Below are positions 1 through 5,261 of a stretch of 5,261 bases of DNA, one piece after another (the stretch's first letter is position 1; the number at the start of each line of letters is the position of its first letter). The translations under genes were made by a program, and so were the position numbers. Where the stretch lies: positions 1-5,261 of the forward strand of contig RFQK01000120.1 of NCBI GenBank assembly GCA_009925045.1, given 5' to 3'. A model generated the notes under the pieces. That model had not been told where the DNA came from. It did no database searches and worked only from the letters and a program-made list of their open reading frames with translations. The DNA comes from Methylococcaceae bacterium. Lineage in GTDB: Bacteria > Pseudomonadota > Gammaproteobacteria > Methylococcales > Methylomonadaceae.

Positions 1-149
1 TTGGTGCCAATACGGTAGTCACCTGAATAATGAAACCAATTATCTTTGGGGAGTTTGCCAGATAGACGGGTTTTGCCTGCTCCCGACATGGCTAATAAGG
101 TTATCCGTTTGGAATCCCAGTTCAGGAATTGTTCGGGCGTCATTCGCAT
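1..149 (-). CDS. Small P-loop ATPase/kinase-like protein, N-terminal part (cut by window edge)
   Basis: Only 49 complete codons are visible; the gene continues past base 1. Reading begins MRMTPEQFLNW and runs uninterrupted to ..DYRIGT. A Walker A motif AMSGAGKT lies at residues 20-27. Its first position is Ala where I recall Gly in relatives, which still fits the [AG]xxxxGK[ST] consensus. It is followed by SGKLPKDNWFHYSGDYRIGT, which I recognise as typical of a small proteobacterial family annotated only as 'ATPase', with no established substrate. I chose the ATG at 149 because an AGG lies 8 nt upstream and an in-frame TAG stands 12 nt before it; the ATG at 143 is possible and would drop two residues. 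The gene is divergent from slyX, with 114 bp between the starts. Nucleotide binding is well supported; the physiological role is unknown. Confidence 0.72.
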   Translation of the reverse strand, partial: MRMTPEQFLNWDSKRITLLAMSGAGKTRLSGKLPKDNWFHYSGDYRIGT

Positions 150-263
150 ACTGTATGCCTATATTACTTTTTTGATTGATTGATACAAATTGGGCTAAAT
201 TTAACATACAAACCTTGCTCGGGTCAGACTTCAGCTTGAGAATGTTACACTAGGCGACGAAAC

Positions 264-488
264 ATGGACTTTGAAATGAATACAGACAGAATTATTGAAA
301 TTGAAATTAAGCTTGCCTATCAGGAAGAGCTAATACAGGTTTTAAACGAGACCATTACTGAACAACAATTACAACTCAGAAAACTGGAAGAAACCTGTCG
401 TTTATTGAACGAAAAACTCAAAAGTCTGGCGCAGAACTTACCAGATCGTAGCAGTGCTACTTTGAATGAGCGTCCCCCTCATTATTAG
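264..488 (+). CDS. slyX: SlyX family protein
   Basis: A 74-residue protein with the hallmarks of SlyX: a short, highly charged, leucine/isoleucine-heptad coiled coil (about residues 8-56) containing KLAYQEE and RLLNEKLKSL, then a flexible tail ending in the family signature PPHY. E. coli SlyX is about 72 residues. The number of residues ahead of the KLAYQE/RLAFQE block is the same (15), which supports ATG 264 over the in-frame ATG at 276; an AGG lies 9 nt upstream of 264. The molecular function of SlyX is not established; the name comes from the phiX174 lysis locus, where it neighbours slyD in E. coli. Neither slyD nor fkpA is seen here. Its stop codon overlaps that of the convergent carboxypeptidase gene by 4 nt, so no intergenic terminator can exist between them. 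Confidence 0.9.
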   Translation: MDFEMNTDRIIEIEIKLAYQEELIQVLNETITEQQLQLRKLEETCRLLNEKLKSLAQNLPDRSSATLNERPPHY

Positions 489-1828
489 GAATGTAGCGTT
501 TTAGGATGCGTCTTAAACGGGTGTGGATTTCTTGATACCGGCGTTCTCACTACCGTTTTAGTCTTTATCGCCTTGGCGGATTTGAAATGTGCCGCGCCGC
601 TTGCAATCGCGCAGTCGTTGAACTGTGCTTTTACGTGAGCACAAATTTGCTGGGCTTGATCATGACTTGTCCCTGACCAGTTGATGGCCCAACTGGGTTT
701 GCCGTGCTTGAGATGTTTGGCGATATACAGATGACCCGAGTTGGCAAGTGTGCCCAGTTTGCTTCGTGCGATTAACAACTCTTTGTCAGCCAAGGGTTTT
801 TGAGCAACGTGTCCAAAACTCACGACAAATGGATGCGCAGTTTTGAGCAATTGTGTTTGCTCAAGTCTTGGATGTGCAGCGTTGGGATGTATTCTGATTG
901 GCTCATAATCCCCGCTGTCGGCATCAGCACCCATTTGCACGGCACTACCAGCACAGCGATTGGAGGCGAGTTGGAAAGGGGGAGGGGCTAGATCGTCGTC
1001 ATGCAATTGCGAAACATGCGTATTGGTAATCCCTGCGGCTTTTTTCTCAAAACCAACGTCTAATAAGTTACCCATTTGTTCAAATCTTTCGCCGCTACTG
1101 TGAGCCCCTAGTAGAACGCCTACCAAACGATGCCCATTACGTTTGGCTGAGGCAATTAAGTTATAACCCGATCCACAGGTAAATCCGGTTTTTAAACCAT
1201 CGGCATCAGGATAGGTTTTTAAAATGCGGTTGGTATTTGGAAGCACTTGGCCTTTGTAATGAAATTCAGTGCTGGAGAAAATTCGGTAATATTCGGGGTA
1301 GTGTTTGATCAGGGCTGAGGAAAGAATCGCTAAGTCGCGAGCACTACTGATTTGATGTTCATCTGGAAGGCCGCTAGCATTCACAAATGAACTGCTCGAC
1401 ATGCCCATGTGATGCGCTTGTTGGGTCATTAAACGACCAAAGTGTGCTTCGCTACCGCCTAAATGTTCTGCAAGTGCAACAGCGGCGTCGTTGGCGGAAC
1501 GTGTAGCCACCGCCATGATGGCGTGTTCAACACTAATTTTTTGACCTGTGCGCAAGCCCAAATGCGATTTGGGTTGGATAGCAGCATGATGGGACACGGT
1601 TAACATGTCATTCAAATTTAATTTACCAGATTCCAATGCTGCAAAAGTCATATATAGGGTCATGACTTTGGTTAGCGATGCTGGATACCATTTTTGTGCT
1701 GCTTCTGTTTCGTGGATGACTTCGCCGGAATCGGCGTCAATCACAATTGCCGAATAGCGTGCTAGAGCGCTAGAGCTCGTTAACACCATGATAACTAAAG
1801 AAAACAAGGCAACAATTTTTTTAATCAC
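485..1828 (-). CDS. Secreted D-alanyl-D-alanine carboxypeptidase (peptidase S11) with C-terminal SPOR-like domain
   Basis: A 447-residue low-molecular-weight penicillin-binding protein that would remove the terminal D-Ala of peptidoglycan pentapeptides in the periplasm. The signal peptide is residues 1-23 (basic MIKK, hydrophobic core, cleavage after SSSALA). The catalytic motifs are all present and well spaced: SLTK at 51-54 (nucleophile Ser51, Lys54), SAN at 111-113 and KTG at 213-215. Instead of the C-terminal beta domain and amphipathic membrane helix of PBP5/DacA, the catalytic domain (to about 265) is followed by a low-complexity linker (about 270-328), a SPOR-like segment (about 330-412, from PFVVSFG to NDCAIASGA, with Cys396 and Cys406) and a basic, His-rich tail. 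SPOR domains bind denuded glycan strands at division septa. The start is GTG at 1828; an in-frame TGA lies 18 nt upstream, and the next Met (14) would destroy the signal peptide. The ribosome-binding site is weak. Enzyme class is secure; the SPOR call is by resemblance. Confidence 0.9.
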   Translation of the reverse strand: MIKKIVALFSLVIMVLTSSSALARYSAIVIDADSGEVIHETEAAQKWYPASLTKVMTLYMTFAALESGKLNLNDMLTVSHHAAIQPKSHLGLRTGQKISVEHAIMAVATRSANDAAVALAEHLGGSEAHFGRLMTQQAHHMGMSSSSFVNASGLPDEHQISSARDLAILSSALIKHYPEYYRIFSSTEFHYKGQVLPNTNRILKTYPDADGLKTGFTCGSGYNLIASAKRNGHRLVGVLLGAHSSGERFEQMGNLLDVGFEKKAAGITNTHVSQLHDDDLAPPPFQLASNRCAGSAVQMGADADSGDYEPIRIHPNAAHPRLEQTQLLKTAHPFVVSFGHVAQKPLADKELLIARSKLGTLANSGHLYIAKHLKHGKPSWAINWSGTSHDQAQQICAHVKAQFNDCAIASGAAHFKSAKAIKTKTVVRTPVSRNPHPFKTHPKTLHS

Positions 1829-1882
1829 GTGATTTATCTTGTTAATTCACTGTAAGAAATGGGTGTAACTGCTTGATGTGTA

Positions 1883-1911
1883 TATTTAACCAAAATATAA
1901 ATGTCTGTCAA
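1883..1911 (-). promoter_or_regulatory. Predicted sigma70-type promoter for the carboxypeptidase gene
   Basis: On the minus strand an exact -35 hexamer TTGACA (1911-1906) is followed after 17 nt by TAAATA (1888-1883), or after 16 nt by TTAAAT, in a very AT-rich spacer. Transcription would start near 1876, leaving a leader of about 48 nt before the GTG at 1828. The -10 is only a moderate match (3-4 of 6), but the perfect -35 and good spacing make this the best promoter in the window. It suggests the carboxypeptidase gene is not solely dependent on read-through from yrdA. A small inverted repeat (TGTCT at 1902-1906, AGACA at 1912-1916) brackets the -35. Confidence 0.6.
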
Positions 1912-2016
1912 AGACAAATTTCGTTTCATGAGCAAAATCGAGTAAAAACCCTTTTAACTTGTATCCAGATTGTAGGGCGCTCAGATCAATCATGGGCTAG
2001 CCACCCGGTCTGTGCA

Positions 2017-2553
2017 TTAACTTTCTTCAGCCAGATATTGATTTTTAAGATGCACATAGTGACGACTGGAATATTCCAAAAACTGTCTTTCATCCTGCGT
2101 CAGTTCCCTGATGGGTTTAGCCGGGCTACCGACATATAAATAACCACTAGCAAGTGTTTTTCCAGGCGGCACCAATGCCCCAGCACCTATCATGACGTAA
2201 TCTTCGACAATGACATCATCTAAGAGGATGGCGCCTATGCCAATTAATGAATAATTGCCAATGGTACAGGCGTGAACAACAGCTCTATGACCAATTGTAA
2301 CCCCCTTGCCGATGCGAAGTGGGTGACCAGATGCCGAAAAATCGCCAGCATGGGAGACATGTAACACAGCACCATCTTGAACATTAGTCTCTGCACCAAT
2401 TTCAATGCTTTCTACATCGCCACGAATCACTGTGCCTGGCCAGACTGAAACATCATCATGCAGTGTGACCTGTCCAATCACAACGGCCATTTTATCAATA
2501 AATACATTGTTTCCGACTAACGGTGTGTGGTTTTTATATGCGCGTATAGACAC
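2017..2553 (-). CDS. yrdA: Gamma-carbonic anhydrase-like hexapeptide-repeat protein (YrdA family)
   Basis: A 178-residue left-handed beta-helix protein built of imperfect hexapeptide repeats (about residues 10-145), with a C-terminal alpha helix (about 150-175) that packs on the trimer in this family. Residues equivalent to the metal site of Methanosarcina Cam are present: His65 (VLHV), His89 and His94 (GHRAVVHAC, five apart as in Cam His117/His122), plus Arg44 and Asp46 of IRGD and Gln59. It is cytosolic with no signal peptide and a length close to E. coli YrdA (about 184). Many YrdA-type proteins bind zinc but show weak or no CO2-hydratase activity, so the reaction is inferred. The start is GTG at 2553 with GGA 7 nt upstream. 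It is divergent from pgaB; the same-strand carboxypeptidase gene lies 188 bp downstream with its own promoter candidate. Confidence 0.9.
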   Translation of the reverse strand: MSIRAYKNHTPLVGNNVFIDKMAVVIGQVTLHDDVSVWPGTVIRGDVESIEIGAETNVQDGAVLHVSHAGDFSASGHPLRIGKGVTIGHRAVVHACTIGNYSLIGIGAILLDDVIVEDYVMIGAGALVPPGKTLASGYLYVGSPAKPIRELTQDERQFLEYSSRHYVHLKNQYLAEES

Positions 2554-2595
2554 AGTGGTTTCCGAGTTGCTTAAAGTAAGGGGTCGCCTGAAGGA

Positions 2596-2624
2596 AATAT
2601 AAGCATTTAATTAAGTTTAATTAA
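2596..2624 (-). promoter_or_regulatory. Candidate promoter for yrdA
   Basis: On the minus strand TATATT (2601-2596; 5 of 6 to the -10 consensus) follows TTAATT (2624-2619; 3 of 6 to the -35 consensus) with a 17-nt spacer. Initiation near 2589 would give a leader of about 36 nt before the GTG at 2553. The -35 falls inside the AT-rich tandem repeat, so the call rests mostly on the -10 and its position. AT-rich chance matches are common here. Confidence 0.35.
2606..2624. repeat. Two tandem copies of TTTAATTAA with 10-bp period
   Basis: TTTAATTAA occurs at 2606-2614 and again at 2616-2624, separated by one base. Each copy contains the perfect 8-bp palindrome TTAATTAA. The 10-bp period places both copies on the same helical face. 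The element sits between the divergent yrdA and pgaB genes. It could be a bending/UP-like sequence or a protein site, or simply AT-rich spacer. Confidence 0.5.
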
Positions 2625-2634
2625 TCGCTGCTGG

Positions 2635-2648
2635 CTGAATCGATTCAG
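2635..2648. promoter_or_regulatory. 14-bp perfect palindrome, possible operator
   Basis: CTGAATCGATTCAG is a perfect inverted repeat with no spacer, lying in the yrdA/pgaB divergent region 66 bp ahead of the pgaB start. A perfect 14-bp palindrome is expected by chance about 0.3 times in a window this size under uniform base use. The arms do not match a regulator site I recognise. It is not a terminator: there is no loop and no following T-tract. Confidence 0.4.
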
Positions 2649-2677
2649 GTAAAATGATAGGGCTAGCTTTGATTGCT

Positions 2678-2689
2678 ATCAAGCTTGAT
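2678..2689. promoter_or_regulatory. 12-bp perfect palindrome with flanking TTGAT half-sites, possible operator over the pgaB -35 position
   Basis: ATCAAGCTTGAT is a perfect inverted repeat. An extra TTGAT half-site lies at 2669-2673 and another directly abuts at 2690-2694. If the TATAAT at 2705-2710 is the pgaB -10, the -35 position (about 2682-2687) falls in the middle of this palindrome and has no good -35 hexamer. That arrangement would suit a regulator acting at a weak -35. The site is visible; its function is inferred. Confidence 0.38.
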
Positions 2690-2704
2690 TTGATCTGGAT
2701 TTAA

Positions 2705-2710
2705 TATAAT
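2705..2710 (+). promoter_or_regulatory. Consensus -10 box TATAAT immediately before pgaB
   Basis: An exact TATAAT ends 3 nt before the first pgaB ATG (2714). No recognisable -35 sits 16-18 nt upstream. If used, transcription would begin at about 2716-2719, after the ATG at 2714, so translation would have to start at ATG 2723 or 2729. A chance match in AT-rich DNA is possible. Confidence 0.35.
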
Positions 2711-2713
2711 TTT

Positions 2714-4636
2714 ATGGATTCTATGAAAATGTTAGTTCGTCTATTTTTAGCTGTGTGCTTGTTTTACATGGGTGCTTTGCAAGCAGTTGAAATTCCTTCT
2801 GGCAGTTTTATTGTCCTCAATTATCACGATATCCTGGAGGAAGAAGAGCGTGTGCCTCCTTTTGACAGGATAGGGGTCTGTAAACAACATTTGGATGAGC
2901 ATTTTGCTTGGCTAAAAAATAATAATTACCATGTGATCAGTGTCCAGGATGTATTGGACGCCATGCAAGGTCTGAAAACTTTGCCATCTAAATCTGTTCT
3001 GCTGACCTTTGATGATGGCTACTTGAGTTTTTATACTCGAGCAATGCCTTTGCTCAAAAAATACCACTATCCCGCTACCTTAGCCGTGGTGGGTAACTGG
3101 CTGGAACAACAATCAGTGCCTGGGGTCAAACCCATCATGAATGTGCAGCAAATCCGTGAGGTCATGGCAACAGGCTTGGTTGAAATTGCTTCGCATACTC
3201 ATGATATGCATCAAAGCATACTAGCCAATCCTCAGGGTAACAAACAAAGTGCAGTGACGGCCCGTCTATACAGTGCTGAATATGACGAATACGAAAATGA
3301 CGAAAGTTATCGCAAGCGTTTATTTGCTGAAGTGGAGAAAAGTTCAGAACGTTTATTTCAGTTAATTGGTAAACGTCCTAGGGTCATGGTGTGGCCATTT
3401 GGTGAATATAATGCCTTAGCGTTGGAAGCGGCCAAATTATCGGGGATGCCGATCACCATGGGTCTCAACGATGGTGTCAATAGTTTGGCAGATGCACCGC
3501 TCATGAAGCGCATGATGATTGCAGATGATCCCGATGCCAAGCGTTTTGCCGAAACCGTGAAATCTCAGCGAGTCGATCAACATCTCAGAGTTGTTCATTT
3601 GGATATGGACTACATCTATGATGAGGATGAAGACCAAACAAACCGAAATATTTCTGCGGTTTTGGAACGGATTAAGGCCAGTGGTGCGAATACGGTATTT
3701 CTGCAAGCGTATTCAGATCCTGATGGCGATGGCAATGCTGACCAGCTTTATTTTCCCAATCGCCACTTACCCGTTCGTCGTGATTTATTCAATCATGTTG
3801 CCTGGCAATTACGGACCCGTGCGGCTGTTAAAGTCTATGCATGGATGCCTATCATGGCCTACAAGGCTGATGTGCCCCTTAAATGGTATGTCAAGGAATG
3901 GCGTGACGATGAGGCTCAAATATCACGTCATATTTATACTCGACTTTCACCTTTTAATCCCGAGGCTAGACAATATATCGGCGATCTCTACGAGGATTTA
4001 GCCAAATATTGCAACATCAATGGCATTCTTTTTCATGACGACGGGATTTTGTCTGATTTTGAAGACGTCTCTCCAATGGCTCTGGATGTGGCTCACTCTG
4101 TTTGGGGATTACCCAGAGAGTTTGAAAAACTGCACGCCACCCCGGAAATGCGATTACGCTGGGCTCAGTATAAAACCGAATATTTGGGACAATTCACTGA
4201 TTATCTGACGGATAGAGTGCGTTTTTATCGACCTTACATCAAGACCGCTCGTAACTTTTATGCCTTACCTTTGCTGCAACCTTACAGTGAAGAATGGTAT
4301 GCGCAATCGTTTCCTTCGTTTATGCAACACTATGATTACGTAGCCATTGAAGCGATGCCTTTTATGGAAAAAGCCGATGATCCATTAAAGTGGCTGGCTG
4401 AGCTGGTGAAGAAAACGGCTCAGTATCCCAACGGCTTAAACAAAATGTTGTTTGAACTACAATCGGTGGATTGGGAAAAGCAGCAAGATATCCCTATGTC
4501 TGTATTTACTGCCCAGTTTGAATTGTTGAAAAAACAGGGTGCTAAACATATTGGCTATTACCCAGACAATCAGTATCACGATCAGCCTAGGTTGGAAAAA
4601 CTAAAAAACTTTTTCCCCATTGAGAAAAAAGATTAA
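2714..4636 (+). CDS. pgaB: PgaB: poly-beta-1,6-N-acetylglucosamine N-deacetylase / glycoside hydrolase
   Basis: A 640-residue two-domain periplasmic protein that partly deacetylates PNAG before export. The N-terminal carbohydrate esterase 4 domain (about 30-285) shows TFDDG at 98-102 (Asp100 likely catalytic base, Asp101 metal), the metal pair His161 and His166 in SHTHDMH, and WPFG at 227-230. The C-terminal GH153-type domain (about 290-625) carries the DPDGDG segment (335-340), YFPNRHLPVR and the acidic motif LFHDDGILSDFED (439-451), whose Asp442/Asp448 spacing resembles the E. coli Asp466/Asp472 pair. The signal peptide ends after ALQA (residue 24) and looks like a signal peptidase I site; there is no lipobox, unlike E. 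coli PgaB. The start is uncertain among ATG 2714, 2723 and 2729 (MDSMKM); none has a strong ribosome site, and the nearest GGA (2716-2718) would best serve 2729. pgaC follows after 6 nt, implying one transcript. No pgaA precedes it. Confidence 0.95.
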   Translation: MDSMKMLVRLFLAVCLFYMGALQAVEIPSGSFIVLNYHDILEEEERVPPFDRIGVCKQHLDEHFAWLKNNNYHVISVQDVLDAMQGLKTLPSKSVLLTFDDGYLSFYTRAMPLLKKYHYPATLAVVGNWLEQQSVPGVKPIMNVQQIREVMATGLVEIASHTHDMHQSILANPQGNKQSAVTARLYSAEYDEYENDESYRKRLFAEVEKSSERLFQLIGKRPRVMVWPFGEYNALALEAAKLSGMPITMGLNDGVNSLADAPLMKRMMIADDPDAKRFAETVKSQRVDQHLRVVHLDMDYIYDEDEDQTNRNISAVLERIKASGANTVFLQAYSDPDGDGNADQLYFPNRHLPVRRDLFNHVAWQLRTRAAVKVYAWMPIMAYKADVPLKWYVKEWRDDEAQISRHIYTRLSPFNPEARQYIGDLYEDLAKYCNINGILFHDDGILSDFEDVSPMALDVAHSVWGLPREFEKLHATPEMRLRWAQYKTEYLGQFTDYLTDRVRFYRPYIKTARNFYALPLLQPYSEEWYAQSFPSFMQHYDYVAIEAMPFMEKADDPLKWLAELVKKTAQYPNGLNKMLFELQSVDWEKQQDIPMSVFTAQFELLKKQGAKHIGYYPDNQYHDQPRLEKLKNFFPIEKKD

Positions 4637-4642
4637 GCAATC

Positions 4643-5261
4643 ATGGAAGATCTCATTGCACAGGCCTGGTTCCAAGAATTGATAGACTGGCGTTTTTGGG
4701 CACAAGAACGCTGGGAAGAATTACCTTGGGCATTCTGGAGCGAATGGTTGTCGCGATTCATTTTTTATTACCCCTTGTTGATGGCCTATGTCTGGATGTT
4801 AGGCGGCATTATTTATTTTCTTCGCTGGGAGCGTAATAGGGGAAATGTTCTCGATGACTTGCCAGTGTTGTCGGAATACCCGGCGGTTTCAATTTTAATC
4901 CCTTGTTACAACGAGGGAGAAAATGTCCGGGAAACCCTAGAATATTTACTGCATCAGCATTACCCCAATTATGAAATTATCGCCATCAATGATGGCAGTA
5001 AAGACAATACCTTGGAAATTCTGCACGAACTGGCTGCACAACATCCAAAAATCAGAGTGGTGAATTTAGCCAGCAACCAGGGTAAAGCAGTAGGTCTTAG
5101 AACAGCTGCACTGTTATCTAACAGTGAGATTTTGATCGGCATCGACGGTGATGCACTGCTTGCCCCTAATGCGACTGCCTGGATTGTTCGCCATTTCTTA
5201 GATAATCCCAACGTCGGAGCGGTGACGGGCAATCCCAGAATCCGGAACCGCTCTACATTAT
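4643..5261 (+). CDS. pgaC: PgaC: PNAG synthase, glycosyltransferase family 2, N-terminal part (cut by window edge)
   Basis: 206 codons are visible and the frame is still open at the right edge; E. coli PgaC is about 441 residues. The protein polymerises UDP-GlcNAc into PNAG on the cytoplasmic side of the inner membrane. Visible parts: a Trp-rich acidic N-terminus (1-36), one membrane helix (about 38-60, matching the second helix of E. coli PgaC), then the GT2 core with PCYNEGENV (87-95), AINDGSKDNT (114-123, Asp117), NQGKAVGLRTAAL and the IDGDA motif (167-171, Asp168/Asp170), and AVTGNPRIRNRSTL at the edge. In E. coli activity needs PgaD and c-di-GMP; pgaD would be expected just downstream but lies outside. 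The ATG follows the pgaB stop by 6 nt with only a weak ribosome site, suggesting translational coupling. The next Met (47) is inside the membrane helix, so this start is the sensible one. Confidence 0.94.
   Translation, partial: MEDLIAQAWFQELIDWRFWAQERWEELPWAFWSEWLSRFIFYYPLLMAYVWMLGGIIYFLRWERNRGNVLDDLPVLSEYPAVSILIPCYNEGENVRETLEYLLHQHYPNYEIIAINDGSKDNTLEILHELAAQHPKIRVVNLASNQGKAVGLRTAALLSNSEILIGIDGDALLAPNATAWIVRHFLDNPNVGAVTGNPRIRNRSTL

Noticed and set aside
1..149. Possible frameshift just after the P-loop of the partial ATPase gene
   Set aside because: Careful re-reading shows an uninterrupted frame from GAGKTRLSGK into LPKDNWFHYSGDYRIGT; the gene looks intact as far as it is visible.
172..184. 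Three tandem TTGA units ahead of the ATPase gene as a phase-variable repeat
   Set aside because: Three units are too few for typical slippage-driven phase variation, and the tract is outside any coding frame and not placed in a clear promoter spacer.
150..263. Promoters in the divergent gap between the ATPase gene and slyX
   Set aside because: Only weak matches were found (for example TAATAT with a poor TTGTAT on the minus strand, and TTGCTC/GAGAAT on the plus strand); promoters are expected here but cannot be placed with confidence.
494..520. CGTTT...AAACG inverted repeat near the slyX/carboxypeptidase junction as a bidirectional terminator
   Set aside because: The arms are only 5 bp with a loop of about 13 nt and no GC-rich stem, so it is not credible as a terminator.
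1942..1958. Hairpin GTAAAAACCCTTTTAAC as a terminator for yrdA
   Set aside because: The stem is almost all A-T, has an internal mismatch and lacks a following T-tract on the minus strand.
1873..2139. 88-codon plus-strand open frame spanning the yrdA 3' end and the adjacent gap
   Set aside because: It overlaps yrdA in antisense, has no recognisable domain or ribosome site, and its composition does not look coding.
3591..4001. 136-codon open frame inside pgaB in another frame
   Set aside because: It lies wholly within a strongly conserved pgaB reading frame; its Trp/Met/Ile-rich translation is typical of an out-of-frame shadow.
4969..5232. 87-codon minus-strand open frame antisense to pgaC
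   Set aside because: The plus strand encodes well-conserved glycosyltransferase motifs across the whole stretch; the antisense translation resembles no known protein.

Overview
This is an ordinary-looking chromosomal window, most likely from a gammaproteobacterium. SlyX, a YrdA-type gamma-carbonic anhydrase and PgaB/PgaC all read as close to their Enterobacteria-type counterparts, and base composition is moderately AT-rich. The assignment is by family recognition from memory; no search was run, and the genus cannot be named. I see no IS element, CRISPR array, tRNA, rRNA, prophage or new defence system.

Layout: (1) 1-149, minus strand: the first 49 codons of a small P-loop ATPase that runs off the left edge. 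(2) 264-488, plus strand: slyX, divergent from the ATPase gene. (3) 485-1828, minus strand: a secreted serine-type D-Ala-D-Ala carboxypeptidase with an unusual C-terminal SPOR-like domain. It converges on slyX, and the two stop codons overlap. (4) 1829-2016: a 188-bp gap holding a good promoter candidate for the carboxypeptidase gene. (5) 2017-2553, minus strand: yrdA, a gamma-class carbonic anhydrase-like left-handed beta-helix protein with GTG start. (6) 2554-2713: a 160-bp divergent control region with a tandem AT-rich repeat, two perfect palindromes (14 and 12 bp) and a TATAAT box directly before pgaB. (7) 2714-4636, plus strand: pgaB. (8) 4643-5261, plus strand: pgaC, which starts 6 nt after pgaB and runs off the right edge.

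The functional core is pgaB-pgaC, part of the machinery for the biofilm polysaccharide poly-beta-1,6-N-acetylglucosamine (PNAG/PGA). PgaC polymerises and translocates the chain at the inner membrane, and PgaB deacetylates (and in known homologues also cleaves) it in the periplasm. There is no pgaA porin gene ahead of pgaB, so the operon differs from the E. coli pgaABCD order. PgaB shows no lipobox, and the PgaC N-terminus is Trp-rich and acidic instead of carrying a first membrane helix. The remaining genes are housekeeping or envelope functions with no clear pathway link to PNAG, apart from the shared cell-envelope theme of the SPOR carboxypeptidase.
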